Translations under genes and position numbers: made by a program
The notes under the pieces: model-generated
What the model saw: only the letters and a program-made list of their open reading frames with translations
What the model was told of the DNA's origin: nothing
Database searches by the model: none
Part shown: positions 35,324 through 43,432 of the stretch, one piece after another
How the letters are laid out: each line of letters starts with the position of its first letter
How positions within the stretch are numbered: position 1 is the stretch's first letter
NCBI RefSeq assembly: GCF_010500895.1
Contig: NZ_JAAAWO010000005.1
Location: 186,001 to 250,000, forward strand
Origin: Alteromonas genovensis
Lineage (GTDB): Bacteria > Pseudomonadota > Gammaproteobacteria > Enterobacterales > Alteromonadaceae
Length of the DNA: 64,000 nt
Reading direction: 5' to 3'

Positions 35324-36190
35324 TCCTGGGTTTTCAATTATCTCTGCAACAACCTAAGCAATCGCCCTTCGTAGCTAATGATAAGCTTCACCTTTATTCA
35401 AAGCACGTTGCACATGTTTTCTAAGTTTTTCATCGCCCATGTAGTTTAAAATGTAAAGGGCTTTAACCAGCCGATAATATTCGGTGATGGCCTTCAATAA
35501 AGGATGATCTTTCGAGCAACCTGATAGTTTACGCACCAATGCAGCTTGTGTGGTTGTCTTGCGCTGCAGTGAGACCATGGTCCATTGTACAACATCCCAT
35601 TGGCTCTCGATTGTGGCAATATCAGTAGGCGTTTTTAACACTAACTGTTCATTTTGCATGCTAAACAGATCATCAATGACGCTACCAACATTTGCATAGC
35701 GAGGAGCGAACGTATAACCAGATAAATCCAGCAGGGTGAAATTCACATGGTTAACGCCATGGGTATCCGTTGATAATACATCCGGCTTGATGTCTGATAT
35801 TGCTGTACAAAAAGTCGTAGATAATGTGAGATTCATGATCGTTAGCGCCAATCATTTTTGCATTGATGGTGCATGGTTTGCTACCAAGGTGACAGCAGAC
35901 ATGCCATTAGTAGTGCCGAAGTATTTGGAGGCATAACGGGTTCTAAATGTCTCTAGCCGACTTTTGAACTTTTGGCCATCAGCACTTGCGTGCAATAAAT
36001 TCTCTTAGATCTGATAGTGTTTAAAGATGGGCAATCGCGCGATCGCACTGCAGATAGCATCATTGGCGTCAACCAACGTCTCGCGTCTGAGGTAATTGAC
36101 TTGAATGGAACGCAACTGATTATATTGCCTGTCAGAGATATTCGCCAGTGCGTAAATCTCATATCAGGCACCCTGCCCTTTAAATAACCT
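35304..36190 (-). pseudogene. Tn3-family transposase (tnpA) relic
   Basis: Read on the minus strand from about 36165, pieces of a Tn3-family DDE transposase appear in order but in changing frames: ALANISDRQYNQLRSIQVNY, RRETLVDANDAI, AIARLPIFKHYQI, LHASADGQKFKSRLETF, RTRYASKYFGTTNGMSAVTL, then after a frameshift near 35855 MIGANDHESH, after another near 35800 SDIKPDVLSTDTHGVNHVNF, and finally LVRKLSGCSKDHPLLKAI and RALNKGEAYH followed by a TAG and LRRAIA with a second stop. The N-terminal half and the last part of the protein are missing. The longest intact piece is 35375-35851. GGGGGACTGCAGACATTCCG at 35304-35323 resembles a Tn501/IS1071-type terminal repeat. Non-functional. Confidence 0.85.
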
Positions 36191-36342
36191 TGCTTGAAAG
36201 ACACAATGATGAAAAACCTGCCATGTAACCAACCTTAACCCCCTTACATATAAAAAGGGAAAAACATTTAGTTAGCTTAAGTTGCTTTCTATATATAGAC
36301 ATGAGAGCTTAAAACTTCGCAAAATAAAGAAAGGAATCTATT

Positions 36343-37206
36343 ATGAATGTTATTGCTAAGAGCCATGTTAGCGTATTGATACTACTTACAACTGCTTGTG
36401 GTGGCGGCTCAACCGATGCTCCCCAAGAATCCCAAAGACCACCAGCAGCTACTTCAATCGATGCTGTTGAGGTTACAGAAAATGGAATGACCATAGAATG
36501 GTCCAACGCAAGCAATTTAGACTTTGATGTATATTTCGCGAATGAACCCATTCAAGACGTGGAAAATTACACGACATACGACGGTGCTGTCTTATTATCG
36601 AATGTAGAACCTCCACTCAACATAGCAAATACAGACTTAGACAATTTGTCGCTACCACACATCATCTCTTTAGTCACAAAAAGAGGTTCCCTAGCCAGCA
36701 GCCAGAGTAACGAAGAACTTGCATTTCCACGTTATGTTGACGAGGGAAGAACAATAATTGACCTTTCAACGCAGAAAGTTTGGTTAAAGTGTAGTTTAGG
36801 GCAGTCCTGGAGCGAAACTGAAAACACTTGTGTTGGTGACGCTGCCCGATTATCTGAAAATGAAACAATAAGATCGCTCGATCTTATAAACGAGGGTTGG
36901 CGAATTCCGACAGAGGACGAATTGAAATCGATTGTGTTTTGCGAGACAGGAAAGCCGGAATACTTTCCAACCACCAAAGGCATAAGTTGCGACGAAGAGA
37001 ACACCTCTCCAGCAGTTGTTGAGATGCTGTTCCCCAATACCGAAGTTTCCTCTAATTATAGAACGTCAACTCGTTATTACCCGATAGATGGCGGCGCACA
37101 GGGTTTTCGGATTTTCGAAACAATCTCATTGGCTAGTGGAAGACTTGCTACCATTCGCTCAAGCGAACCTTCAGCGCACTTTGTCAAAGCAGTGAAAGAT
37201 AATTAA
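36343..37206 (+). CDS. Lipoprotein with Lcl C-terminal (DUF1566) domain
   Basis: 287 residues. A signal peptide ends in a lipobox-like LTTAC at residues 16-20, followed by Gly and Ser, so a lipid-anchored envelope protein is likely. Residues about 37-110 look like a fibronectin-type beta domain (IDAVEVTENGMTIEWSNASNLDFDVYF). The C-terminal half fits the Lcl/DUF1566 fold: VWLKCSLGQSWSETENTCVGDA and GWRIPTEDELKSIV, with paired cysteines. Such domains occur in surface proteins that bind polymers. It lies in the proposed island; no ribosome partner genes nearby. Confidence 0.72.
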   Translation: MNVIAKSHVSVLILLTTACGGGSTDAPQESQRPPAATSIDAVEVTENGMTIEWSNASNLDFDVYFANEPIQDVENYTTYDGAVLLSNVEPPLNIANTDLDNLSLPHIISLVTKRGSLASSQSNEELAFPRYVDEGRTIIDLSTQKVWLKCSLGQSWSETENTCVGDAARLSENETIRSLDLINEGWRIPTEDELKSIVFCETGKPEYFPTTKGISCDEENTSPAVVEMLFPNTEVSSNYRTSTRYYPIDGGAQGFRIFETISLASGRLATIRSSEPSAHFVKAVKDN

Positions 37207-37424
37207 CATTACCTAAGTACAGGTCAAAAGATTCTCAAAACATAGTACGCTAAGCCTGAAAAGTAACCCGAGGGATTTCTTCCACAGGTGCGGTGGACGT
37301 GTATAACGACTTGCGCACTGAGGGATTAGACGGAGAGTGCCCTCTACCTGCCGTAACCCCGTCAGCTTGCAGCATGAATGTAGTATTTAACTAAAGAAGC
37401 GTGGCAAGCCTTTAAAGGTGAATA

Positions 37425-37985
37425 TCATGAAAATTCTTTAAACCTTTCGCGAAGGGTTTTAGGCCAGTTCTCATAATTATCTTTTAACTCACCAAGAAAC
37501 TTGGCTAAATCATTATATTCAAGTCTTAACGACTCTCTCTCGGAATTAACTCTAAGGGTGTTTTGCTCTGCCATTAATGAATCTAAGCGTTTTCCGTATT
37601 TTTCAAAATCCCCCTCTACCCTCTCTCGTTTCGCGCACAGCTGGAGCTTGTCGTATATATTCACGAGAACGCCAACAAGGAAAAATTCCTTTGTAACAAC
37701 AGGCTTGTCATAAAACACATCTTCAATATTCTTTTCTACTAGAGGAATGAGGACTCTGTCACAGTACTCTTCTAACTCTGAATATCGGCCTGCTTTTTGA
37801 AAGTAAGGAATAGCTTTAACGTACTTCCTCCCGTAAAAAAGGCCAGATTGGGACATCAGCAGTAGCGCCTTATCAAATTCAGTTATAGCCCCATTGAAGT
37901 CTTTATTCTTCGCTCTTGCGCTAGAGGCTTTGGTAAGGCGTGATATCTCGTGGTCTATATCTTGATGCTGCATGTGATTATCCAT
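37425..37985 (-). CDS. Hypothetical TPR-like protein, 186 residues
   Basis: Start taken at the ATG at 37985; a GTG two codons earlier is possible. The first half looks like tetratricopeptide helices (ARAKNKDFNGAITEFDKALLLM, then KAIPYFQKAGRYSELEEYCDR) and the second half like a coiled coil with Glu, Arg and Leu. No signal peptide. Probably a cytosolic scaffold, function unknown. It is the last gene of the proposed island before tRNA-Leu. Confidence 0.65.
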   Translation of the reverse strand: MDNHMQHQDIDHEISRLTKASSARAKNKDFNGAITEFDKALLLMSQSGLFYGRKYVKAIPYFQKAGRYSELEEYCDRVLIPLVEKNIEDVFYDKPVVTKEFFLVGVLVNIYDKLQLCAKRERVEGDFEKYGKRLDSLMAEQNTLRVNSERESLRLEYNDLAKFLGELKDNYENWPKTLRERFKEFS

Positions 37986-38125
37986 AAACACTTATTATTA
38001 ATAATAACAACATACCGAATCAGAAAAATCTACTAACGATAACACATTGCTTATGAAAACTTATAGGTGGTTTTTTGGTAGGCTTTTGCTTCCATTAGCC
38101 TTGAGAGCTTTAAATATAGGGGTAT

Positions 38126-38212
38126 TGGTGCCCGGGGCCGGACTTGAACCGGCACGCTGTTACCAGCGAGGGATTTTAAATCCCTTGTGTCTACCAATTT
38201 CACCACCCGGGC
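38126..38212 (-). tRNA. tRNA-Leu (UAA)
   Basis: 87 bases with encoded CCA, long variable arm, anticodon loop TTTAAAA giving UAA. Acceptor stem GCCCGGG/CCCGGGC. Third of a Gly-Cys-Leu cluster. Its 3' end is copied imperfectly at 34361. Confidence 0.95.
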
Positions 38213-38270
38213 ATTGGGTTGCTTTTCAGCGAGGTGTCAGGCGTAGAACCTGATGTGGCGTTGCAGATTA

Positions 38271-38344
38271 TGGAGGCGGAACCCGGAGTCGAACCGAGAT
38301 CCACGGATTTGCAATCCGCTGCATAGCCATTCTGCCATTCCGCC
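38271..38344 (-). tRNA. tRNA-Cys (GCA)
   Basis: 74 bases with encoded CCA; anticodon stem-loop CGGATTGCAAATCCG gives GCA. Middle gene of the cluster. Confidence 0.95.
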
Positions 38345-38407
38345 TTAGTAATCTGACTGTAGCGTTATTCAATACTTCAAATAGCAACTACGTAATGCCA
38401 GCGATTT

Positions 38408-38483
<76 letters not shown>

Positions 38484-38652
38484 ACTTTAAAATCGTACAT
38501 CTCGTTAGGTTTATGTCCTCTCGAAATGTGGGATGCATTTTACCTACCCATTCAAAACTGTCAATACGAAAAAACGTTTAAATTGAGATAAATACATGTT
38601 TTGACGATCGTTTGCTATTTTTTTATTCAACTTGGTTAAAGCGCGATCAATT

Positions 38653-39225
38653 TTACTTAGGCGCAACGCCTTTCATGTATGGCCACGCCGCTTTTGTATA
38701 AACAATCATTGACCAAATTGACAGCACCGCTGCAATATAAAGAAGGATATAACCTAAAGTCACCCAATAAATCGGAAAGCCCATGAAAGTTTCAAGGCCT
38801 GACAGTAACCCTATTAACGCCAACATCTGCGCTGTGGTTTTCGCTTTACCGATAAATGACACTTTTACTGCATCGCGAACGCCGCTAGAGCCCATCCACT
38901 CACGCAGGGCAGATACATAGATTTCTCTTACCAATAAGGCCACTGCTGGTAGCGTAATCCATAAGGTGGCATAACTGTGGGTAATCATGAGTAATGCAGT
39001 GGCTACTATCAACTTATCCGCCACAGGGTCGAGAAAGGCGCCAAATGGCGTCGACTGCTCGAGCTTTCTTGCGAGGTAACCGTCAAACCAATCCGTGATG
39101 GCAGCAAGCCAAAATACAAATGCACCGGCCTCGTGGGCCCAACGCCAATCTAGAAAGTAAACAACAACAAAAACAGGAATTAAAATTACTCTGAATAAAG
39201 TAATACAGTTTGGAACATTCCACAT
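38653..39225 (-). CDS. pgsA: CDP-diacylglycerol-glycerol-3-phosphate 3-phosphatidyltransferase
   Basis: 190 residues, about four to five membrane helices. The CDP-alcohol phosphotransferase motif DG-x2-AR-x8-G-x3-D-x3-D is present as DWFDGYLARKLEQSTPFGAFLDPVADK (about 65-91). It commits CDP-diacylglycerol to phosphatidylglycerol synthesis in the inner membrane. Placement after uvrC and before the tRNA cluster is conserved in gammaproteobacteria. Confidence 0.95.
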   Translation of the reverse strand: MWNVPNCITLFRVILIPVFVVVYFLDWRWAHEAGAFVFWLAAITDWFDGYLARKLEQSTPFGAFLDPVADKLIVATALLMITHSYATLWITLPAVALLVREIYVSALREWMGSSGVRDAVKVSFIGKAKTTAQMLALIGLLSGLETFMGFPIYWVTLGYILLYIAAVLSIWSMIVYTKAAWPYMKGVAPK

Positions 39226-39338
39226 AAAAGATATATCTCAGGTTTTGCCAACAAAGGCATTTTTAGCGCTAGCCTTTACGGCCTATATTTTCACACACCT
39301 TACCTTAATTTAATCATTAATGCTTGCCAGTCACTATG

Positions 39339-41156
39339 TTATTGGTGCAGGTGGTCGTAAATAGTGTCTGCTAATTCTTGACTGATACCAGGCACATTGG
39401 CGATTTCGTTCTTACTGGCTTTTTTAAGCCCGTGTAAACCGCCCATGAACTTCAACAGCGTTTGGCGCCGTTTTGCACCAATACCCGGTATAGATTCTAA
39501 GCTCGAGGTGGTTTTCACTTTCTGGCGTCTATTTCTATGCCCTGTTATCGCAAATCTGTGTGACTCATCTCGGATATGCTGCACTAAATGAAGGGCGGGA
39601 GAATGGCTATCCATTGGCAGTACGTCGTGACTGCCTGCTAATATAAGGGTTTCTAATCCTGGCTTCCGCGTGGTGCCCTTTGCAACACCCAATAACATAG
39701 GCTTTTTATCGTGTGGCCAATCCTCAAAAAATGACTCGGCTTGTGCTAGTTGGCCTTTACCGCCATCAATTAGCAATAGGTCAGGTATTTTTTGGACTTC
39801 TTTCACTGACTTGTATCGGCGTTTTAATGCTTGCGCCATCGCCGCGTAATCATCGCCGGGGGTTATGCCTTCAATGTTATAGCGGCGGTAATCGCTCTTT
39901 AACGGCCCTTCTCTGTTAAACACCACGCAGGACGCTACAGTTTGCTCACCAGAAGTATGACTGATATCGAAACATTCCATACGCTGAATGGGGCTTTCTA
40001 CTTCCATCGCCGCTTCTAAATCGAGGTATCGCGCAAACACTGATTTTTGTTGGCTGTATTGCGCATCAAGAGCAGACTCTGCGTTGGTTTGCGCCAGCTC
40101 CAAATATTGTCGTTTTTCTTCGCGAGCACCTTTAAAGAAGGTAACTTTATGCCCTGCTTCACTACTGAGCACCGCAGAAATTGCTGATTCATCACTTAAC
40201 GTATTCGCCAACACAATCTGTTTTGGTATGGTTTTGTTGCCAGCGAGATAAAACTGAAGGAAGAATGATTCGAATACTTCATTTTCATCGGCAATGGTAG
40301 GTACTTTCGGGAAGAATGCTTTACTGCCCAATAGCTGACCTTCACGAATAAACATCACCTGTATACAGGCCATATTGCCTTTAAATGCAAAGCCAAACAC
40401 ATCCATTTCGTCCTGAGTACCGGCTACCCACTGACGCTCCTGCACTTTTCGCAATGCATTAATTTGGTCTCTGTAGCGAGCCGCTGCCTCGAAATTAAGT
40501 GACTCACTCGCCTTCTCCATATTCTCAACTAAGCTGCCAATTACCTGTTGATTTTTGCCCTTCAAAAACAAACGAGCAAAATTCACCTGTTCTTTGTATT
40601 CTTCATCCGACACGTAGCCTTCAACACAGGGGGCACTGCACCGCTGCATTTGATATTGCAAACACGGGCGGCTGCGAGCGCGGTAGTAACTATCTTCACA
40701 CTGACGCACCGGAAAAATACGCTGCATTGACCTTAAGCTTTCCCTTACCGACCATGCACTGGGGTAAGGGCCAAAGTATTCACCCTTCTTCTTTTGCGGG
40801 CCGCGATGAAATGATAAACGTGGATGTTCGTGATCAGAGAGAAATATAAACGGGTAAGATTTATCATCGCGCATCACTACGTTGTAGCGTGGCTTATACT
40901 TTTTAATAAAATTATTTTCTAACAGGAACGCTTCGGTTTCGCTATTAACAACGGTAACGTCCATGTGCGCAATCTGACTAACCAATGAGCGCGTTTTGGC
41001 ATTATCTACATTAGTTCGAAAATAACTGGAGACACGTTTTTTTAAATTTTTTGCCTTTCCGACATAAATAACGTCGTCCTGCTGGCTGTACATTCGGTAC
41101 ACACCAGGTTGCGACGTTAAATTTTTGAGAAACGCTGCTGAATCAAATGCAGACAT
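39339..41156 (-). CDS. uvrC: Excinuclease ABC subunit C
   Basis: 605 residues, normal length. The N-terminal GIY-YIG nuclease (PGVYRMYSQQDDVIYVGKAK, about 17-36) makes the 3' cut; a UVR motif follows at about 205-235, then the RNase H-like nuclease with FDISHTSG (about 395) for the 5' cut, and a C-terminal helix-hairpin-helix pair (SIPGIGAKRRQTLLKFMGG and NVPGISQELADTIYD). It acts in nucleotide excision repair with UvrAB. It starts 18 bases after uvrY, as in E. coli. Confidence 0.97.
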   Translation of the reverse strand: MSAFDSAAFLKNLTSQPGVYRMYSQQDDVIYVGKAKNLKKRVSSYFRTNVDNAKTRSLVSQIAHMDVTVVNSETEAFLLENNFIKKYKPRYNVVMRDDKSYPFIFLSDHEHPRLSFHRGPQKKKGEYFGPYPSAWSVRESLRSMQRIFPVRQCEDSYYRARSRPCLQYQMQRCSAPCVEGYVSDEEYKEQVNFARLFLKGKNQQVIGSLVENMEKASESLNFEAAARYRDQINALRKVQERQWVAGTQDEMDVFGFAFKGNMACIQVMFIREGQLLGSKAFFPKVPTIADENEVFESFFLQFYLAGNKTIPKQIVLANTLSDESAISAVLSSEAGHKVTFFKGAREEKRQYLELAQTNAESALDAQYSQQKSVFARYLDLEAAMEVESPIQRMECFDISHTSGEQTVASCVVFNREGPLKSDYRRYNIEGITPGDDYAAMAQALKRRYKSVKEVQKIPDLLLIDGGKGQLAQAESFFEDWPHDKKPMLLGVAKGTTRKPGLETLILAGSHDVLPMDSHSPALHLVQHIRDESHRFAITGHRNRRQKVKTTSSLESIPGIGAKRRQTLLKFMGGLHGLKKASKNEIANVPGISQELADTIYDHLHQ

Positions 41157-41174
41157 AGTGTGAAACGTTTACAC

Positions 41175-41819
41175 CTATAACAAGTTAGAGTCGATGAGCT
41201 TATGACGTAAGGCAAGGTGAGTAAGTTCAACGTCGGTGGCAACACCGAGCTTTTCAAACATTCTGTAGCGATAGGTATTCACGGTTTTAGGGTTGATGCT
41301 CAGTTCGCTGGCAATTTCAGGAACCCTTTTCCCTTTGGTTAACCGCATTGCTATGCTCAATTCCCGTGACGAAAGTTCGTTAAACGGATTATCTGAACGG
41401 GGCGACAATTTACCCACGGCAATACTGTTAGCCACATCGCTATCGACGTATTTTTGCCCAGCCATTACCTTGTGAATAGCACGTATGACTTCTTCTGGCT
41501 CGGCGTCTTTGGTTAAAAAGCCAAACGCACCAGCTTCCATCACCTGCATAGGTATTGGGCTTTCAGTATGCATCGACAAGCAAATAACCCGCGTATTTTC
41601 CGACATACGAACTATTTTCTTGGTTGCCTCCAACCCGCCTATCCCCGGCATATTCACATCCATGAGTATTACATCTGGCGCATTCTTTCTGCACAACTGA
41701 ACCGCATCTTCACCACTTTTTGCTTCTGCGAGAATTTTAAAATCTGCAACATCTTCCAAAATACGGCGGATCCCGGTTCTCACCAATTCATGGTCGTCTA
41801 CTAGGATAATTTTGATCAC
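41175..41819 (-). CDS. uvrY: Response regulator UvrY/GacA
   Basis: 214 residues. The receiver domain has the acidic pair D8/D9, phosphoacceptor D54 (VILMDVNMPG) and a conserved Lys (LTKDAE); the LuxR-type helix-turn-helix follows (NELSSRELSIAMRLTKGKRVPEIASELSINPKTVNTYRYRMFEKL). In gammaproteobacteria it partners BarA/GacS and turns on small RNAs that titrate CsrA. The uvrY-uvrC-pgsA order is conserved. Confidence 0.95.
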   Translation of the reverse strand: MIKIILVDDHELVRTGIRRILEDVADFKILAEAKSGEDAVQLCRKNAPDVILMDVNMPGIGGLEATKKIVRMSENTRVICLSMHTESPIPMQVMEAGAFGFLTKDAEPEEVIRAIHKVMAGQKYVDSDVANSIAVGKLSPRSDNPFNELSSRELSIAMRLTKGKRVPEIASELSINPKTVNTYRYRMFEKLGVATDVELTHLALRHKLIDSNLL

Positions 41820-42043
41820 TTGTTTATCTCACTGTCTTTGCGACTGCCCTTGCGTTTTCACCTGCATTAGCACGGCTTTTTATTTGTGGCTTTGCGCATA
41901 GCTTTATTATATTGGGAGTTCTTACACTCACCTTTTATATCCATCTTTAGTGCAATAATACCATGAGATGGCATTTCGTGAACCTATGTTAAAAGTAGTA
42001 TTTGTTGCAAACTTATATCACTAGGCTATAAGTCTGGCGAGTC

Positions 42044-43423
42044 TTAACGAAAAAATAACCTGTCTAGCGCGTTTACTATTTGTAATGGGTGACAGGCGAG
42101 GTTCAGACGAATCCACCCAGGTGCGTTAAATTGATTACCATCACTGCCTATCACGCCGCGGCTAACACAACTATCAAAGGTTGAAGCAGGGTTAAAAACA
42201 CTCTTTTGTGACATCTTTGATGCGCTTGCTTTTTCATCTATGCACGTAGCTGTTTTCGACAAGTTAAGCCATAAGAAGTAGCCCGCTTTACCCATCGTAT
42301 ATTCACAATTAATGTTCTGCTGTCTAAAGTAAAAGTGAACTAGCTTGCGATTGAGGCCAAGTGCCTTGCGAATGTTATCTAACCAAGTGTGACCGAGGCT
42401 ATAGGCAGCTTTAAGCGCAACTTGCGATAGGTAGCTTGCCTCGAGGTGCCTTGAGGCAATAGCAGTACTAAATTTCGCTCTTATCACAGGGTCTTCAATA
42501 ATGGCATAGGAAGCGCCTGGAATGGCGGCCAAATTGAAGGCTTTCGACACACTGCTAGTATGAATGATGCCTTTTTGTGCCACAGCATCGCAATGGGAGC
42601 CAAAAAGCGGGATAGGTAGTGGTTCATCGTTACTTAAAAAGCCAAATTCACTGTGTATTTCATCAGTGATAATAAGTATGCCATGTTCGTTGCAAAACTG
42701 AATAAGTTCGCTTTGACAAGATGCTGATAGCACCTGCCCTGTTGGATTATTAGGATGGCACAAGACAAAAGCAGTGGCGTTTTTTGATAGCGAACTAAGG
42801 TCAATAGTGTCGTCGCCATTCTCATCACGTTTTGTGTTAACAGCGTGCACTTTCAAACTGTTGTTATTGATACAGTCAACAAGAGGACCGTAGGTCGGCG
42901 TTAACACCATGACCTCATCCCCAGACACACAGAATGTTTTAAGCGCGACGTCTACCGCACTTATCACGCTTGCCACACTGACTACTGAGCCCGAGCTCAC
43001 AGAGCATTGCTGCGCCTCAAACCATCTTTGAACTGCCTCACCCATATCGCTGTCTTGATAACCATATGCATTTTGAACGGTATCGGCTACATAAGCTGAT
43101 ATCTCTGGTAATGGCTTGGTGTCCATGTCGGCAATCCACATCGCGATGGTATCAGCAGGAGCTTTTGGGTATCTGCTGGATACAGCGGAAAACTTGAACC
43201 TAGAAGATACGTCATACTCGTGTGGATGCACCCTTTCCCATACATCTTGATAGATGAGAAACTCGGCAGGCACTGCGCCTGCCTCTGTCATTGCGCCTGC
43301 CTTTGCGCCCGCCAGTGCGCTATCGGGGCTATTCTTACTGCAACTTTCCGTACCGCTACTGTTCAAATCACTAATTTCCGTGCCGCTAATATCCTTACCG
43401 AGACTATCCATACTGCAAGGCAT
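42044..43423 (-). CDS. ovoB: PLP-dependent C-S lyase, probable OvoB, with repeat-derived N-terminus
   Basis: 459 residues. From about residue 60 it is a MalY/PatB-type fold I aminotransferase-like lyase: MWIADMDTKPLP, HPNNPTGQ, and the PLP lysine in SSVSKAFNLA. It starts ten bases past the ovoA stop codon on the same strand. OvoB cleaves the sulfoxide product of OvoA to give 5-thiohistidine, and PLP lyases of this type act as OvoB in other bacteria, so this role is likely though inferred from position. Residues 1-30 are encoded by six 15-bp repeats giving five-residue units, and 31-48 are Ala/Gly-rich; true translation may start later, for example at Met43. Confidence 0.78.
   Translation of the reverse strand: MPCSMDSLGKDISGTEISDLNSSGTESCSKNSPDSALAGAKAGAMTEAGAVPAEFLIYQDVWERVHPHEYDVSSRFKFSAVSSRYPKAPADTIAMWIADMDTKPLPEISAYVADTVQNAYGYQDSDMGEAVQRWFEAQQCSVSSGSVVSVASVISAVDVALKTFCVSGDEVMVLTPTYGPLVDCINNNSLKVHAVNTKRDENGDDTIDLSSLSKNATAFVLCHPNNPTGQVLSASCQSELIQFCNEHGILIITDEIHSEFGFLSNDEPLPIPLFGSHCDAVAQKGIIHTSSVSKAFNLAAIPGASYAIIEDPVIRAKFSTAIASRHLEASYLSQVALKAAYSLGHTWLDNIRKALGLNRKLVHFYFRQQNINCEYTMGKAGYFLWLNLSKTATCIDEKASASKMSQKSVFNPASTFDSCVSRGVIGSDGNQFNAPGWIRLNLACHPLQIVNALDRLFFR
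43334..43423 (-). repeat. 15-bp tandem repeat, six units, at the 5' end of the OvoB gene
   Basis: Six adjacent 15-bp units on the + strand (for example CGTACCGCTACTGTT and CGTGCCGCTAATATC) encode, on the minus strand, MPCSM, DSLGK, DISGT, EISDL, NSSGT and ESCSK. The array ends exactly at the annotated start codon. Confidence 0.75.
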
Positions 43424-43432
43424 TGCTGTTCT

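Noticed and set aside
35134-35337. 67-codon minus-strand frame at the end of the Tn3 relic
   Set aside because: It crosses the proposed transposon end and matches nothing; likely chance.
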